A stretch of DNA of 64,000 nucleotides from Aureimonas altamirensis (GTDB lineage: Bacteria; Pseudomonadota; Alphaproteobacteria; Rhizobiales; Rhizobiaceae), in contig NZ_BBWQ01000010.1 in the NCBI RefSeq assembly GCF_001463885.1, positions 1 through 64,000 of the forward strand. Direction: 5' to 3'. The notes under the pieces are model-generated. The model ran no database searches, was not told the DNA's origin, and saw only the letters and a program-made list of their open reading frames with translations. Made by a program: the position numbers and the translations under genes. Shown one piece after another: positions 26,986 through 35,685 of the stretch. Position 1 is the stretch's first letter. Each line of letters starts with the position of its first letter.

Positions 26986-27762
26986 CTACAAATCAAGGTG
27001 AAGCGTTCCGTCCGACAACATGTCCGCCTGTGCCGTGGCCGCGCCGTCGGCATCGGCAAGGGTCAGCGCCGGCAGCATCCGCAACGGCGCGCGCGAGCCG
27101 CGGCGTGCCGCAACCAGCAGCCGCGTCGCCGGCCTGCCTGCCCGCGCATGGACCGGCAGCAGCCCGACGGCGCCGAAACGCCCGTCCATCGCCGACATCA
27201 GCGACGGCAGGCAGGCGGGCGCGACGATGCAAAGGAAGCTGGCGCCATGGCGTGACAATGCCGATGCCACATGCAGCCACCGCGCCAGAAACGCATCGTC
27301 CGGCATGGACAGCGCCTCGCGGCGCAGCGGCGCCGGCGAAGCGCGATGCCCATGCGGATAGAAGGGCGGGTTGCTCAGCACATGGTCGAAGCTGCCGTCG
27401 CTCAACCCCGCGGCCTCGCGCGCGGCACGCGGCGCCAGAAGATCTGCCTCGATGATGGAGATGCGCCCGGCCAGCCCGCGATTTTCGCCGAGCGCCAGCC
27501 CGGCCCGTGCACAGGATGTCATCTCGGCCGTCTTTTCAGCCAGCACGACGCGCAGGGCCGGCGCCCGCGCAGCCACGGCGAAGCCGATGGCGCCCGCCCC
27601 TGCCCCCATGTCCAGCGCATGACCCGAGGCGTCGGCGGCTACGCCGGACGCCACCAGCAGCGCATCCATGCCCGAGCGGTATGCGCCCTTTCGCGGCTGC
27701 ACCAGATGAAAGGCGCCGCGCCAGAAGGCGTCCTGCGACAGGGATGGCTCAGGACAGCTCAT
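26986..27762 (-). CDS. TrmN6-like SAM-dependent methyltransferase
   Basis: 258 residues. The SAM-binding motif I is ALDMGAGAGAIGFAVAAR (about residue 48), an acidic residue follows in VLAEKTAEM, and the catalytic NPPFY (residues ~129-133) marks an N6-adenine or amino methyltransferase. The N-terminal FHLVQPRKGAYRSGMDALLVA matches tRNA1(Val) A37-N6 methyltransferases (TrmN6/YfiC). The RNA target is assumed from the family. It overlaps the 3' end of the DUF2007 gene by 14 bases, so the two are coupled. Confidence 0.88.
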   Translation of the reverse strand: MSCPEPSLSQDAFWRGAFHLVQPRKGAYRSGMDALLVASGVAADASGHALDMGAGAGAIGFAVAARAPALRVVLAEKTAEMTSCARAGLALGENRGLAGRISIIEADLLAPRAAREAAGLSDGSFDHVLSNPPFYPHGHRASPAPLRREALSMPDDAFLARWLHVASALSRHGASFLCIVAPACLPSLMSAMDGRFGAVGLLPVHARAGRPATRLLVAARRGSRAPLRMLPALTLADADGAATAQADMLSDGTLHLDL

Positions 27763-27967
27763 GGCCGAGCCCGGCCTCCCGCATCAGCGCGCGGGCGGAG
27801 TCCACCTCGTCGGCATCCACCATCAGGCGGCGCGGAAGCGCGCCGATGGAGCCGTCGAGGATGCTCATGTGCGAATCCGCGATGAAATGGCCGATGCCGG
27901 CCTCCTTGAGGAGGGATTCCACGAAGGATATGAGGACGGCGTCGTTGGATCGGATGAGTTCCAGCAT
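27749..27967 (-). CDS. DUF2007 domain protein
   Basis: 72 residues from the ATG at 27967 (MLELIRSNDAVLISFVESLLKEAGI). The whole length is one DUF2007 domain, a small ferredoxin-like alpha/beta fold resembling the C-terminus of PII-linked signal proteins; IADSHMSILDGSIGALPRRLMV is typical. Function undefined in the literature I know. It overlaps the methyltransferase gene and diverges from the polyprenyl synthase gene at 28119, an arrangement common in alphaproteobacteria. Upstream in-frame codons to 28057 are not needed for the domain. Confidence 0.85.
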   Translation of the reverse strand: MLELIRSNDAVLISFVESLLKEAGIGHFIADSHMSILDGSIGALPRRLMVDADEVDSARALMREAGLGHELS

Positions 27968-28118
27968 GATGTCATCTCGGCACGAATCAGGCGCCTGTCG
28001 CAAGGCGGGAGCATCGCAATCGGGCAAATCGCTTTCATTTGGCCGTGCGAGGGCCATCTAACACCTTGCCGCTGGCCGCGCCGAAGTTTATTCCCGGCGT
28101 GTCGAACGGAGTGACATC

Positions 28119-29132
28119 GTGAGCCTTGCAAATTCCGTCAGCGCGCTTTCGCCGCGGCCGTCCATCGAGGCGATACTGGATCTGACCCGGTCCGATATGG
28201 ACCGCGTGAACGCGCTGATCCTTTCCATGGCGGGTTCCAACGTCGAGCTGATCCCCGAGATCGCCGACCATCTGATCTCGTCGGGCGGCAAGCGCCTGCG
28301 CCCGATGCTGACGCTGGCGTCGGCACAGGCGTTCGGCTATCGCGGCGACGCGCATGTCAAGCTGGCGGCCAGTGTCGAGTTTCTTCACACCGCGACGCTG
28401 CTGCACGATGACGTCGTGGATGAAAGCGACATGCGGCGCGGTCGTCGCACCGCGCGGACGATCTGGGGCAACCAGGCCAGCGTGCTGGTGGGTGATTTCC
28501 TGCTTGGGCAGGCTTTCAAGATGATGGTCGAGGTGGGCTCGATGCGCGCCCTCGCCATCCTGTCGAACGCCTCCGCCGTGATCGCCGAGGGCGAGGTCTG
28601 GCAATTGTCCGCCGCCAAGAAGATGTCCACCGGCGAGTCCGACTACCTTGCCGTGATCGAGGCCAAGACGGCGGCGCTGTTTGCTGCGGCGGCCGAGGTT
28701 GGCCCGGTCATCGCGCAAGCGTCCGAGGCCGACATCGCCGCCATGCGCCGCTACGGCATGGCGCTCGGCCTCGCCTTCCAGCTCGTCGACGACGTGCTCG
28801 ATTATGGCGGGTCGGCCGATGCGCTTGGCAAGAATGTCGGCGACGATTTCCGCGAGGGCAAGATAACCCTGCCGGTCATCTTCGCCCATGCCCGCGCCGA
28901 CGAGGCCGAGCGCGTCTTCTGGCGCGCCGCCATGGAAGACGGCCGCAACGACGACGCGGCGTTGGCGCAGGCCATGGAATTGATGCAGAAGCACGGCGCC
29001 CTCGAGGAAACAAAAGAGCGGGCCCGGCGCTATGGCGCGGAGGCGCTGGACGCCCTGTCCGGCCTGCCGGCATCGCCGGTGCGCGCCGCCCTGGCCGACG
29101 TGGTCGATTTCTGCATCGACAGGATCAATTGA
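28119..29132 (+). CDS. ispB: Polyprenyl (octa-/decaprenyl) diphosphate synthase
   Basis: 337 residues from a GTG at 28119, supported by CGGAG 8 bases upstream. The first Asp-rich motif is LLHDDVVDESDMRRGRRT and the second FQLVDDVLDYGG, as in trans-prenyltransferases making long chains. GGKRLRPML and GDFLLGQAF are also conserved. The product is the C40-C50 side chain used by UbiA (9790) for ubiquinone; chain length cannot be read reliably here, although alphaproteobacteria commonly make Q10. Divergent from the DUF2007/methyltransferase pair. Confidence 0.94.
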   Translation: MSLANSVSALSPRPSIEAILDLTRSDMDRVNALILSMAGSNVELIPEIADHLISSGGKRLRPMLTLASAQAFGYRGDAHVKLAASVEFLHTATLLHDDVVDESDMRRGRRTARTIWGNQASVLVGDFLLGQAFKMMVEVGSMRALAILSNASAVIAEGEVWQLSAAKKMSTGESDYLAVIEAKTAALFAAAAEVGPVIAQASEADIAAMRRYGMALGLAFQLVDDVLDYGGSADALGKNVGDDFREGKITLPVIFAHARADEAERVFWRAAMEDGRNDDAALAQAMELMQKHGALEETKERARRYGAEALDALSGLPASPVRAALADVVDFCIDRIN

Positions 29133-29221
29133 TCTCGGCCCCAAAAACGTCATGCTGGTTCCGGACATTGCGCCGGATCAATTCTCTTTCTTTCGGATCG
29201 ATGCTCCAGGGGGCGTGACAC

Positions 29222-31075
29222 GTGCAGAAATACGGTAGCCGCAAATTCGCACTCGCCACGGCACTTGCGAGCTTCACCCTGTTTCTCCCGCCGGCCTTCG
29301 CCGCCTCCACGCAGGACGACATGCGGTTGGTCCGCAGCCTGCCCGAAGTCAACGTCCAGTCTCTTTCGGGCGCCTATCTTGCGGCCAAGTCCGCACAGGC
29401 CGCCGGGGCGCTCGGTGTCGCCAGCGACTACTACGAAAAGGCGCTGACCATCGATCCATCGTCGCTGCCCCTGCAGCGCGAAGCGATGTTCACCTTCCTT
29501 GCCGACGGTCGCTTCGATCGCGGCGTCGAGCTGGCCGCGAAGCTACGCGACGATGACGATGCCGGAAAGGTGGCGCGGATCGCGCTGGGCATGGAAGCGT
29601 TGCGCACCGGCGATTTCGACGCGGCGATAGACAATCTGAACCTCCCCGATTCAAGCGAGCTCGACACGCTGCTGCTCGGCCAGCTTTCGGCCTGGGCGGA
29701 TGCAGGCAAGGGCGATGCCGGCGCCGCCATCGAGCGGCTGGACGAGATTTCCGGGCCGCCATGGTTCGCCATCTTCAACCTGTACCAGAAGGGCCTGATC
29801 TTCATGCAGGCCGGCCAGCCCGACGAGGCGCGCCGCGTGCTGAAAGTGCTGCTGGACGACAGGGCCTCGGTGCAGACCTCGCCCGATGCCTATCTGGCCG
29901 CAGTCGAAGCGCTGGCGCGGCTGGAAATGCAGGCCGGCAACAAGGATGCCGCCGAGGAGGCCCTGGCCTACGGGCTTCAGGTTGCCCCGACCTACGATCC
30001 GATCCTGTTTCTGGAGCGCCAGCTCGACGCGGGGGAAGCGGCGGCCCCTGCGGTGCAGACGCCCCAGCAGGGCGCGTCCGAAGTGCTTTACACGCTTGGA
30101 CAGGCGATCAACCGGGGTGACGGGCGCGATGTCGCGCTTCTGTATTTCCAGCTTGCGGATGCCGTCAGCGAAACCACCTCCGACAAGCTCGTCACGGCGC
30201 TGGCCGGCGTTGCCGAGCAGGGCGAGCGCGTGGACCAGGCCATCGCCTATTACGACCGCATCCCGGACGATTCGCCCTATCGGCGCACCGCCACGTTGCA
30301 GAAGGGGCTGGACCTGTGGTTCGCCGACCGCAAGGACGAGGCAACCACCGTTCTGGAAACCGCAATACGGACCTATCCCGACGACCTGCAGGCGCACCTG
30401 GCTTTTGCCGACGTGCTGACCGCCGGCAAGAACTACAGCCGTGCCGCCGAGGTTCTGGAAAAGGCGGTCGAACTGGCTCCGGACGAGGGGCCGCAGAACT
30501 GGAACATCTACTACCAGCGCGGCATCGCCTATGAGCGCCTCAAGGAGTGGGACAAGGCAGAGCCGAACTTCCGCAAGGCGCTGGAGCTTTCGCCCGACCA
30601 GCCGCAGGTGCTGAACTATCTGGGCTACTCCTGGGTCGACATGAACCGCAACCTCGACGAAGGGCTGGATCTCATCCGCAAGGCCGTCGAGCTGCGACCG
30701 AACGATGGCTACATCATCGATTCGCTCGGCTGGGCCTATTATCGGCTGGAGCGGTTCGACGACGCGGTCGAGCAGTTGGAGCGCGCGGTGCTCATCACGC
30801 CCGCCGATCCGACCATCAACGACCATCTCGGCGATGCCTACTGGCGCGTCGGCCGCGAGCGCGAGGCCCGCTTCCAGTGGCAGCGTGCGCTGGACGGCAA
30901 TCCGGCCCCGGAAGAGGACCTCGTGGCCAAGATCGAAAAGAAGCTCGATGATGGCCTGCCCAGCGTCGCGGACGATCCGGAACTGAACCACACGCCGAAG
31001 TCCGCCCCCGGCGACCGCGCTTCCGCCGACGCACCCGGGGCACCGGCATCCAGCGAAGACGCCAAGCCGAACTAA
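29222..31075 (+). CDS. Exported TPR-repeat protein
   Basis: 617 residues from a GTG at 29222 with AGGGGG upstream. Residues 1-27 are a signal peptide (FALATALASFTLFLPPAFA). The rest is TPR solenoid: early repeats around residues 50-110, and clear tandem repeats at about 405-570 (YYQRGIAYERLKEWDKAEPN, VLNYLGYSWVDMNRNLDEGL, IDSLGWAYYRLERFDDAVEQ, INDHLGDAYWRVGREREARF). The last 40 residues are Pro/Ala-rich and disordered. A periplasmic scaffold or assembly factor is the natural reading; no partner is identified. The ispE gene begins 4 bases after its stop, so they are co-transcribed. Confidence 0.85.
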   Translation: MQKYGSRKFALATALASFTLFLPPAFAASTQDDMRLVRSLPEVNVQSLSGAYLAAKSAQAAGALGVASDYYEKALTIDPSSLPLQREAMFTFLADGRFDRGVELAAKLRDDDDAGKVARIALGMEALRTGDFDAAIDNLNLPDSSELDTLLLGQLSAWADAGKGDAGAAIERLDEISGPPWFAIFNLYQKGLIFMQAGQPDEARRVLKVLLDDRASVQTSPDAYLAAVEALARLEMQAGNKDAAEEALAYGLQVAPTYDPILFLERQLDAGEAAAPAVQTPQQGASEVLYTLGQAINRGDGRDVALLYFQLADAVSETTSDKLVTALAGVAEQGERVDQAIAYYDRIPDDSPYRRTATLQKGLDLWFADRKDEATTVLETAIRTYPDDLQAHLAFADVLTAGKNYSRAAEVLEKAVELAPDEGPQNWNIYYQRGIAYERLKEWDKAEPNFRKALELSPDQPQVLNYLGYSWVDMNRNLDEGLDLIRKAVELRPNDGYIIDSLGWAYYRLERFDDAVEQLERAVLITPADPTINDHLGDAYWRVGREREARFQWQRALDGNPAPEEDLVAKIEKKLDDGLPSVADDPELNHTPKSAPGDRASADAPGAPASSEDAKPN

Positions 31076-31079
31076 AGCC

Positions 31080-31979
31080 ATGGCGGCGGATGCGGCCACA
31101 GGGGCGAGCGCCCATGCCAAGATAAACCTTGCGCTTCATGTCGTCGGCAAACGTGCCGACGGCTATCATCTGCTGGACAGCCTCGTCGCCTTTGCCGATG
31201 TCGGCGACCGCCTCACCCTGACACCCGCCGACGCCGATGCCCTGCATCTGTCGGGGCCTTTCGGGCCCGGGCTGGAAGGGCACGACAATATCGTCGCGCG
31301 CGCGCTGGCGCTGGCGCGCCGGGTTGCAGCGGCGCGTGGCCACACGATCGGCCCACTCTCCATCGAGCTGGAAAAGAACCTGCCGGTCGCCTCCGGCATC
31401 GGTGGCGGTTCCGCCGATGCGGCGGCGGTTCTGCGGGCGCTTATGCCGGGCCTGCCGCGTGCCGCCCAGGATGACCTTGTGGCAGCGGCGCTCGGCCTTG
31501 GCGCCGATGTGCCCATGTGCCTCGATGGGCGCGCACTTGTGGCGCGCGGCATCGGCGAAATGCTGTCGCCCCTGCCGCAGTTTCCCGCTTTGCCGATGGT
31601 GCTGGCCAATCCCGGCGTGGCCATTTCTACCCCCGCCATCTTCAAGGCGTTGCCGACGGCCTGCAACGGCCCCCTGCCCGAGGGGCCGGTGCAGGGCTTC
31701 GACACCGTGGGCAGCGTCGTCTCTTATCTGCGCCTGTGTCGCAACGATCTCGCAGCGCCGGCGATAAGTGTGGAGCCGGTCATCGGCGCCTGTCTCAAGG
31801 CGTTGCAGGCGGCCGGTGCGGCACGGTCTGCCATGTCCGGCTCCGGCGCCACGTGCTACGGCGTGTTCGAGGATGCATCGCAGGCGCAATGCGCCGCCGG
31901 CGCCATCGCCGCCGCCAACCCCGGCTGGTGGGTGCGCGCCACCGTTGCCCGCCCCACACATGACAGGAGCGCCGCATGA
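31080..31979 (+). CDS. ispE: 4-diphosphocytidyl-2-C-methyl-D-erythritol kinase
   Basis: 299 residues, ATP-dependent 2-phosphorylation of CDP-ME in the MEP isoprenoid pathway. GHMP-kinase motifs are present: AKINLALHVVGKRADGYHLLDS near the start, the ATP loop PVASGIGGGSADAAAVLRAL, and the C-terminal AMSGSGATCYGVF. Begins 4 bases after the TPR gene and overlaps moaB by 4 bases (ATGA), so it is the middle gene of a three-gene unit. Supplies precursors for the polyprenyl synthase upstream. Confidence 0.96.
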   Translation: MAADAATGASAHAKINLALHVVGKRADGYHLLDSLVAFADVGDRLTLTPADADALHLSGPFGPGLEGHDNIVARALALARRVAAARGHTIGPLSIELEKNLPVASGIGGGSADAAAVLRALMPGLPRAAQDDLVAAALGLGADVPMCLDGRALVARGIGEMLSPLPQFPALPMVLANPGVAISTPAIFKALPTACNGPLPEGPVQGFDTVGSVVSYLRLCRNDLAAPAISVEPVIGACLKALQAAGAARSAMSGSGATCYGVFEDASQAQCAAGAIAAANPGWWVRATVARPTHDRSAA

Positions 31980-32524
31980 CAGCGCAGCATCGCCCGTTCA
32001 TTCCATTGTCGATTGCCGTGCTGACGATCTCGGACACGCGGACGCTTGCCGACGACCGTTCGGGCGATACGCTGCAGGAGCGGCTGGAAGCCGCCGGCCA
32101 TCGCCTCGCCGTGCGCGGCGTCGTTACCGACGACATCGAGGCCATCCGCGCCCGCGTCCTGGAGGCGGTCGGCGATCCCGGCGTCGATGTGGTGATCACC
32201 ACGGGTGGCACAGGGTTTACCGGGCGCGATGTCACGCCCGAGGCAGTCGAACCGCTGTTCGACAAGCGGATGGACGGGTTCTCGACCGTCTTCCACCAGA
32301 TCTCGATGCAAAAGATCGGCGTATCCACCATCCAGTCGCGCGCCGTCGCGGGGCTGGCCGGAACCACCTTCATATTCGCGCTTCCCGGCTCTCCCGGCGC
32401 CTGCCGCGACGCATGGGACGGTATCCTGGCGGCGCAGCTCGATTACCGGCACAGGCCGTGCAATTTCGTTGAGATCATGCCCCGGCTGGACGAGCATCTG
32501 CGACGGGGTGGCCGTTCGGCCTGA
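31976..32524 (+). CDS. moaB: Molybdenum cofactor biosynthesis protein B
   Basis: 182 residues, MoCF-binding fold, molybdopterin adenylyltransferase or related step. The diagnostic loop is VVITTGGTGFTGRDVTPEAV, with LAVLTISDTRTLADDRSGD near the N-terminus and TTFIFALPGSPGACRDAW. Start ATG overlaps the ispE stop as ATGA, indicating translational coupling. No other molybdenum cofactor genes are nearby. Confidence 0.94.
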   Translation: MTAQHRPFIPLSIAVLTISDTRTLADDRSGDTLQERLEAAGHRLAVRGVVTDDIEAIRARVLEAVGDPGVDVVITTGGTGFTGRDVTPEAVEPLFDKRMDGFSTVFHQISMQKIGVSTIQSRAVAGLAGTTFIFALPGSPGACRDAWDGILAAQLDYRHRPCNFVEIMPRLDEHLRRGGRSA

Positions 32525-32528
32525 CACA

Positions 32529-33071
32529 CTACCGGCGGCGTTGCGGCTCGCCATCCGGCGGCCTCGGCCGCATATCGGCGGACAGCACCATCGGGCGCAG
32601 AGACCGGACCAGCCCGACCATTCCACGATCCGGCGTCATGGCGGCCATCGCATCGGATTTGCGGGCAATGAGACCCCCTGCCATCAGGGACCGTCTGAAC
32701 GTCAGCCCTGCCCACAGAAGCGGTCTGTCCTGCCGCGCCACGCGGAAACGCGCCGCCTTGGCGCGGGCCCGACCTTCGGTAACGTCGCCCAGAAAACCCG
32801 CCACCTCATCCACCCAACCGGGCGTCGGACGCGCTCCGGCTTCCAGGAACATGATCCAGTCGCCCTTGGCAGCGGCGATGCAGGTCGCAAGCGGCTCCTG
32901 GCGGACACGGCAACCGGCATGGTCGGCCACACGGTGCGCTTCCTTGCCCATCCCCTCGTCCACCAGCACCACGTCACCGACCAGCCCCTCGACCGCACCG
33001 GGAACGAGAGAGGCCAGCGTAGAGGCAATCAGGACGGGCTCTTCACGAGCCGCTATCAGCACGGACAACAT
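32529..33071 (-). CDS. Short glycosyltransferase family 2-like protein with degenerate DxD motif
   Basis: 180 residues from the ATG at 33071. The first half has a GT-A opening (MLSVLIAAREEPVLIASTLASLVPGAV, DVVLVDEGMG, AAAKGDWIMFLEAGARPTPGW). The DxD position reads FLEAGARP, so metal-nucleotide coordination may be lost. The chain is also shorter than active GT2 enzymes. The C-terminal half is basic and ends in Arg/Pro. Convergent with moaB (4 bases between stops); its upstream region overlaps the 5' leader of the radical SAM gene. Either a minimal transferase or a non-catalytic derivative. Confidence 0.65.
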   Translation of the reverse strand: MLSVLIAAREEPVLIASTLASLVPGAVEGLVGDVVLVDEGMGKEAHRVADHAGCRVRQEPLATCIAAAKGDWIMFLEAGARPTPGWVDEVAGFLGDVTEGRARAKAARFRVARQDRPLLWAGLTFRRSLMAGGLIARKSDAMAAMTPDRGMVGLVRSLRPMVLSADMRPRPPDGEPQRRR

Positions 33072-33208
33072 GTCACACCGATAGAACATTCCGGCGGTGA
33101 AGGGAATTCCCGGGGGTGCGGCTACATGCCCGCCGTATCGCATCGCTCATGTTCTTGATTTGTTCTCAATGTCCGCCTATCTCTGGAACACGGCAATGGA
33201 GAACCGCC

Positions 33209-34363
33209 ATGCAGCAGATCTCGACGGCAGACAAGGCAGCTTTCGGCCCCGGCGGCGTGGACATGGCGGAGCATCTCGTCCAGCAGTCCGGCCTACGGGT
33301 CGGGTTCGAGCGTCGGCGCGGACGGGGTGCAGGGGTCAATCCTTCGGGTCGTTTCGAGCCCTTCTCCCGGGCAAGCTTCGACGATGGCTGGAACTCGCTG
33401 GAAGAGCTTCCCCCCTTCAAGACGGAAGTCCAGGTCGAGAAGCCGAAGACGATCATCACCCGCAATTCGTCTCCCGACATTTCGTTCGACCGCTCCATCA
33501 ACCCCTATCGTGGTTGCGAGCATGGCTGCATCTATTGCTTCGCGCGGCCCTCGCACGCCTATATGGGCTTGTCGCCCGGCCTCGATTTCGAGTCACGCCT
33601 GTTCGCCAAACCCAACGCGGCCGCCCTGCTGGAGGTCGAGTTGTCGAAGCCGGGCTACGAGGTGCGCTCCATCGCCATCGGCACGAACACCGACCCGTAC
33701 CAGCCCATCGAGAAGAAGATGGGCATCATGCGCGAAATCCTCGAAGTGCTGGAGGCGGCCAACCATCCGGTCGGCATCGTCACCAAGTCGGCTCTGGTGA
33801 CGCGCGATATCGATATCCTGTCGCGCATGGCGGCCAAGGGCCTCGCCAAGGTGGCTCTGTCGGTCACCACGCTGGACAAGACCCTGGCCCGTACGATGGA
33901 GCCTCGCGCCGCCACCCCGGCACGGCGGCTGGAAGCCGTTCGGCAACTCAGCGAGGCCGGCATTCCGACGATGGTCATGACGGCGCCCATCGTGCCGGGC
34001 CTGACCGATTCCGAAATCGAGCGGCTGCTGGACGCGGCGCACGCGGCTGGCGCGCGCGAGGCCGGCTACGTATTGCTGCGGCTGCCGCTGGAGGTATCGC
34101 CCCTCTTCAAGGATTGGCTGCTGCGCCATTATCCGGATCGCTATCGCCATGTCCTGTCGCTGATGCGCTCCATGCGCGACGGCAAGGACTACGATGCCGA
34201 ATGGGGAAAACGCATGCGGGGCACCGGTCCCTATGCCATGCAGATCCGCCGCCGCTTCGAGCTTGCCGCACGCCGCCTCGGGCTGAACGAAAGCCGCACC
34301 GTGCTGCGCACCGACCTGTTCGTGCCGCCGCGCGGCAACGGAGTGCAACTGTCACTTCTCTGA
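33209..34363 (+). CDS. Radical SAM protein, PA0069/SPL-like family
   Basis: 384 residues from the ATG at 33209 (GGAGAA upstream). The [4Fe-4S] motif is GCEHGCIYCFARPSHAY (CxxxCxxC). The N-terminal segment NPSGRFEPFSRASFDDGW and the basic GFERRRGRGAG are typical of the PA0069 family, related to spore photoproduct lyase. SAM-binding downstream segments include GTNTDPYQPIEKKMGIMREIL and VTKSALVTRDIDIL. The substrate is unknown; a nucleic-acid or repair role is a family-based guess. It is followed by rnhB on the same strand after a hairpin. Confidence 0.88.
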   Translation: MQQISTADKAAFGPGGVDMAEHLVQQSGLRVGFERRRGRGAGVNPSGRFEPFSRASFDDGWNSLEELPPFKTEVQVEKPKTIITRNSSPDISFDRSINPYRGCEHGCIYCFARPSHAYMGLSPGLDFESRLFAKPNAAALLEVELSKPGYEVRSIAIGTNTDPYQPIEKKMGIMREILEVLEAANHPVGIVTKSALVTRDIDILSRMAAKGLAKVALSVTTLDKTLARTMEPRAATPARRLEAVRQLSEAGIPTMVMTAPIVPGLTDSEIERLLDAAHAAGAREAGYVLLRLPLEVSPLFKDWLLRHYPDRYRHVLSLMRSMRDGKDYDAEWGKRMRGTGPYAMQIRRRFELAARRLGLNESRTVLRTDLFVPPRGNGVQLSLL

Positions 34364-34369
34364 TCACGG

Positions 34370-34395
34370 CTGCCTCCCCCACCCCCGAGGGAGGC
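34370..34395 (+). terminator. Hairpin between the radical SAM gene and rnhB
   Basis: GCCTCCC (34370-34376) pairs with GGGAGGC (34389-34395) around a 10-base loop, 7 bases after the radical SAM stop. There is no T-run, so it is a weak terminator candidate or an mRNA-processing or stability structure. Confidence 0.35.
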
Positions 34396-34431
34396 TTGCG
34401 GAGGATCGGCTTTTGCGGGATTGCTACCCCG

Positions 34432-35097
34432 ATGGCCTATCGCAAGACCGATTCTCCGCTCCCATCCACGGTCGTCGCCGCACGACCGGACTTCACGCTC
34501 GAGGAAGAGCGCATGGCGCGCGGAGCGCGCTGCGTTGCCGGCGTGGACGAGGCCGGCCGTGGCCCCCTGGCGGGCCCGGTCGTTGCCGCTGCCGTTATCC
34601 TGGATGCGGCCAACATCCCTGACGGCCTGAACGATTCAAAGCAGCTCGACATGGAAGAGCGCGAGCGCCTCTTTGCCGAGATCATGCGCTTTGCCACCGT
34701 CTGCGTCGCATCGTCCAGCGCAGCCGAGATCGACCGTATCAATATCCGCCAGGCGACTTTGCTTGCCATGCGCCGCGCTTTTGACGGCCTGTCCCGGCCG
34801 GCATGCCATGTGCTGGTCGACGGACGCGATGTGCCCCCCAGTTTCGCGTTGCGCGGAACGGCTGTCGTGGGCGGCGATGCGCGCTGCCTGTCCATCGCGG
34901 CAGCCTCCATCATCGCCAAGGTCACGCGGGACAGGATGATGACGCGTCTTTGCGCGACATTCCCCGTATACGGTTTCAGCCGTCATATGGGCTATGCGAC
35001 GCCAACTCATCTTGGCGCCCTACGCGACCATGGCCCCTGCCCCTACCACCGCATGAGTTTTCGGCCGATACGGCAGGACGACCCCGTCCTGTTGTAG
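34432..35097 (+). CDS. rnhB: Ribonuclease HII
   Basis: 221 residues. The catalytic N-motif is CVAGVDEAGRGPLAGPVVAAAVIL, followed by LNDSKQLDMEERERLF, HVLVDGRDVPP and the C-terminal AAASIIAKVTRDRMM and YGFSRHMGYATPTH. Removes RNA primers and misincorporated ribonucleotides from DNA. The start at 34432 is the first in-frame ATG before the domain; the nearest GGAGG is too far upstream to be its ribosome-binding site, so initiation is uncertain by a few codons. Convergent with the ATP synthase F0 operon. Confidence 0.95.
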   Translation: MAYRKTDSPLPSTVVAARPDFTLEEERMARGARCVAGVDEAGRGPLAGPVVAAAVILDAANIPDGLNDSKQLDMEERERLFAEIMRFATVCVASSSAAEIDRINIRQATLLAMRRAFDGLSRPACHVLVDGRDVPPSFALRGTAVVGGDARCLSIAAASIIAKVTRDRMMTRLCATFPVYGFSRHMGYATPTHLGALRDHGPCPYHRMSFRPIRQDDPVLL

Positions 35098-35104
35098 CAC
35101 GCAC

Positions 35105-35134
35105 GAAAAAGGGCGGAGCCGAAGCCCCGCCCTT
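35105..35134 (-). terminator. Rho-independent terminator of the ATP synthase F0 operon
   Basis: On the minus strand AAGGGCGG (35134-35127) pairs with CCGCCCTT (35116-35109), with an inner GC-TTCG-GC tetraloop, and is followed by TTTTT. It lies 55 bases after the atpF stop. On the plus strand the hairpin is the same but the T-run is missing, so it probably works mainly for the F0 operon although it also follows rnhB. Confidence 0.85.
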
Positions 35135-35189
35135 GATAGTCCGCGCCTGTGGATGATGCCCATCCACCGATGCCGGGATGCGGTCGCCC

Positions 35190-35672
35190 TCAGTTGAGGC
35201 GGCGGCGCACTTCCTCGATCGAGCTTTCGGTCAGGCGCGTATCGGAACCAAGATCCTTGTCCCGGATGATGCGCTCTGCCGCTGCCACGGCGATGTTGAC
35301 GGCCGATGCACGGACCTCGGCTATGGCGTCTGCCTCGGCCTGCGAAATCTTCTGTTCGGCGGCCGCTGTCCGGCGCGTCACATAGTCTTCCGTCTTGGTG
35401 CGTGCTTCGGCCACGATGGCATCGGCTTCCCGCTTGGCGGCGGCGACGATGTCCTTGGCCTCGGCTTCCGCCTCGCGGCGGCGGCGCTGATACTCGGCAA
35501 GCTGCTGCTTGGCCTCTTCCTTGAGTTCGCGCGCTTCGTCGATCTCGGCCTGGATACGTGCCGCGCGATCGTCCAGCGACTTGGCGATGGTGCGATGCGT
35601 GTTCAGGTACCACAGCAGCACGAAGAACAGGATGAGGGCGACGAGTGCGAAGAAAGTTGCGTCGAATGCCAT
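35190..35672 (-). CDS. atpF: ATP synthase F0 subunit b
   Basis: 160 residues: an N-terminal membrane helix (ATFFALVALILFFVLLWYL), then a long charged amphipathic helix (residues ~30-145, Lys/Glu/Ala-rich) forming the peripheral stalk, ending VRRRLN. A strong TGAGGAGG precedes the ATG; only 13 bases separate it from the b' stop. Last gene of the F0 operon, followed by the terminator. Pairs with b' as a heterodimer, as in other alphaproteobacteria. Confidence 0.95.
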   Translation of the reverse strand: MAFDATFFALVALILFFVLLWYLNTHRTIAKSLDDRAARIQAEIDEARELKEEAKQQLAEYQRRRREAEAEAKDIVAAAKREADAIVAEARTKTEDYVTRRTAAAEQKISQAEADAIAEVRASAVNIAVAAAERIIRDKDLGSDTRLTESSIEEVRRRLN

Positions 35673-35685
35673 TGGTCAGCCCTCC

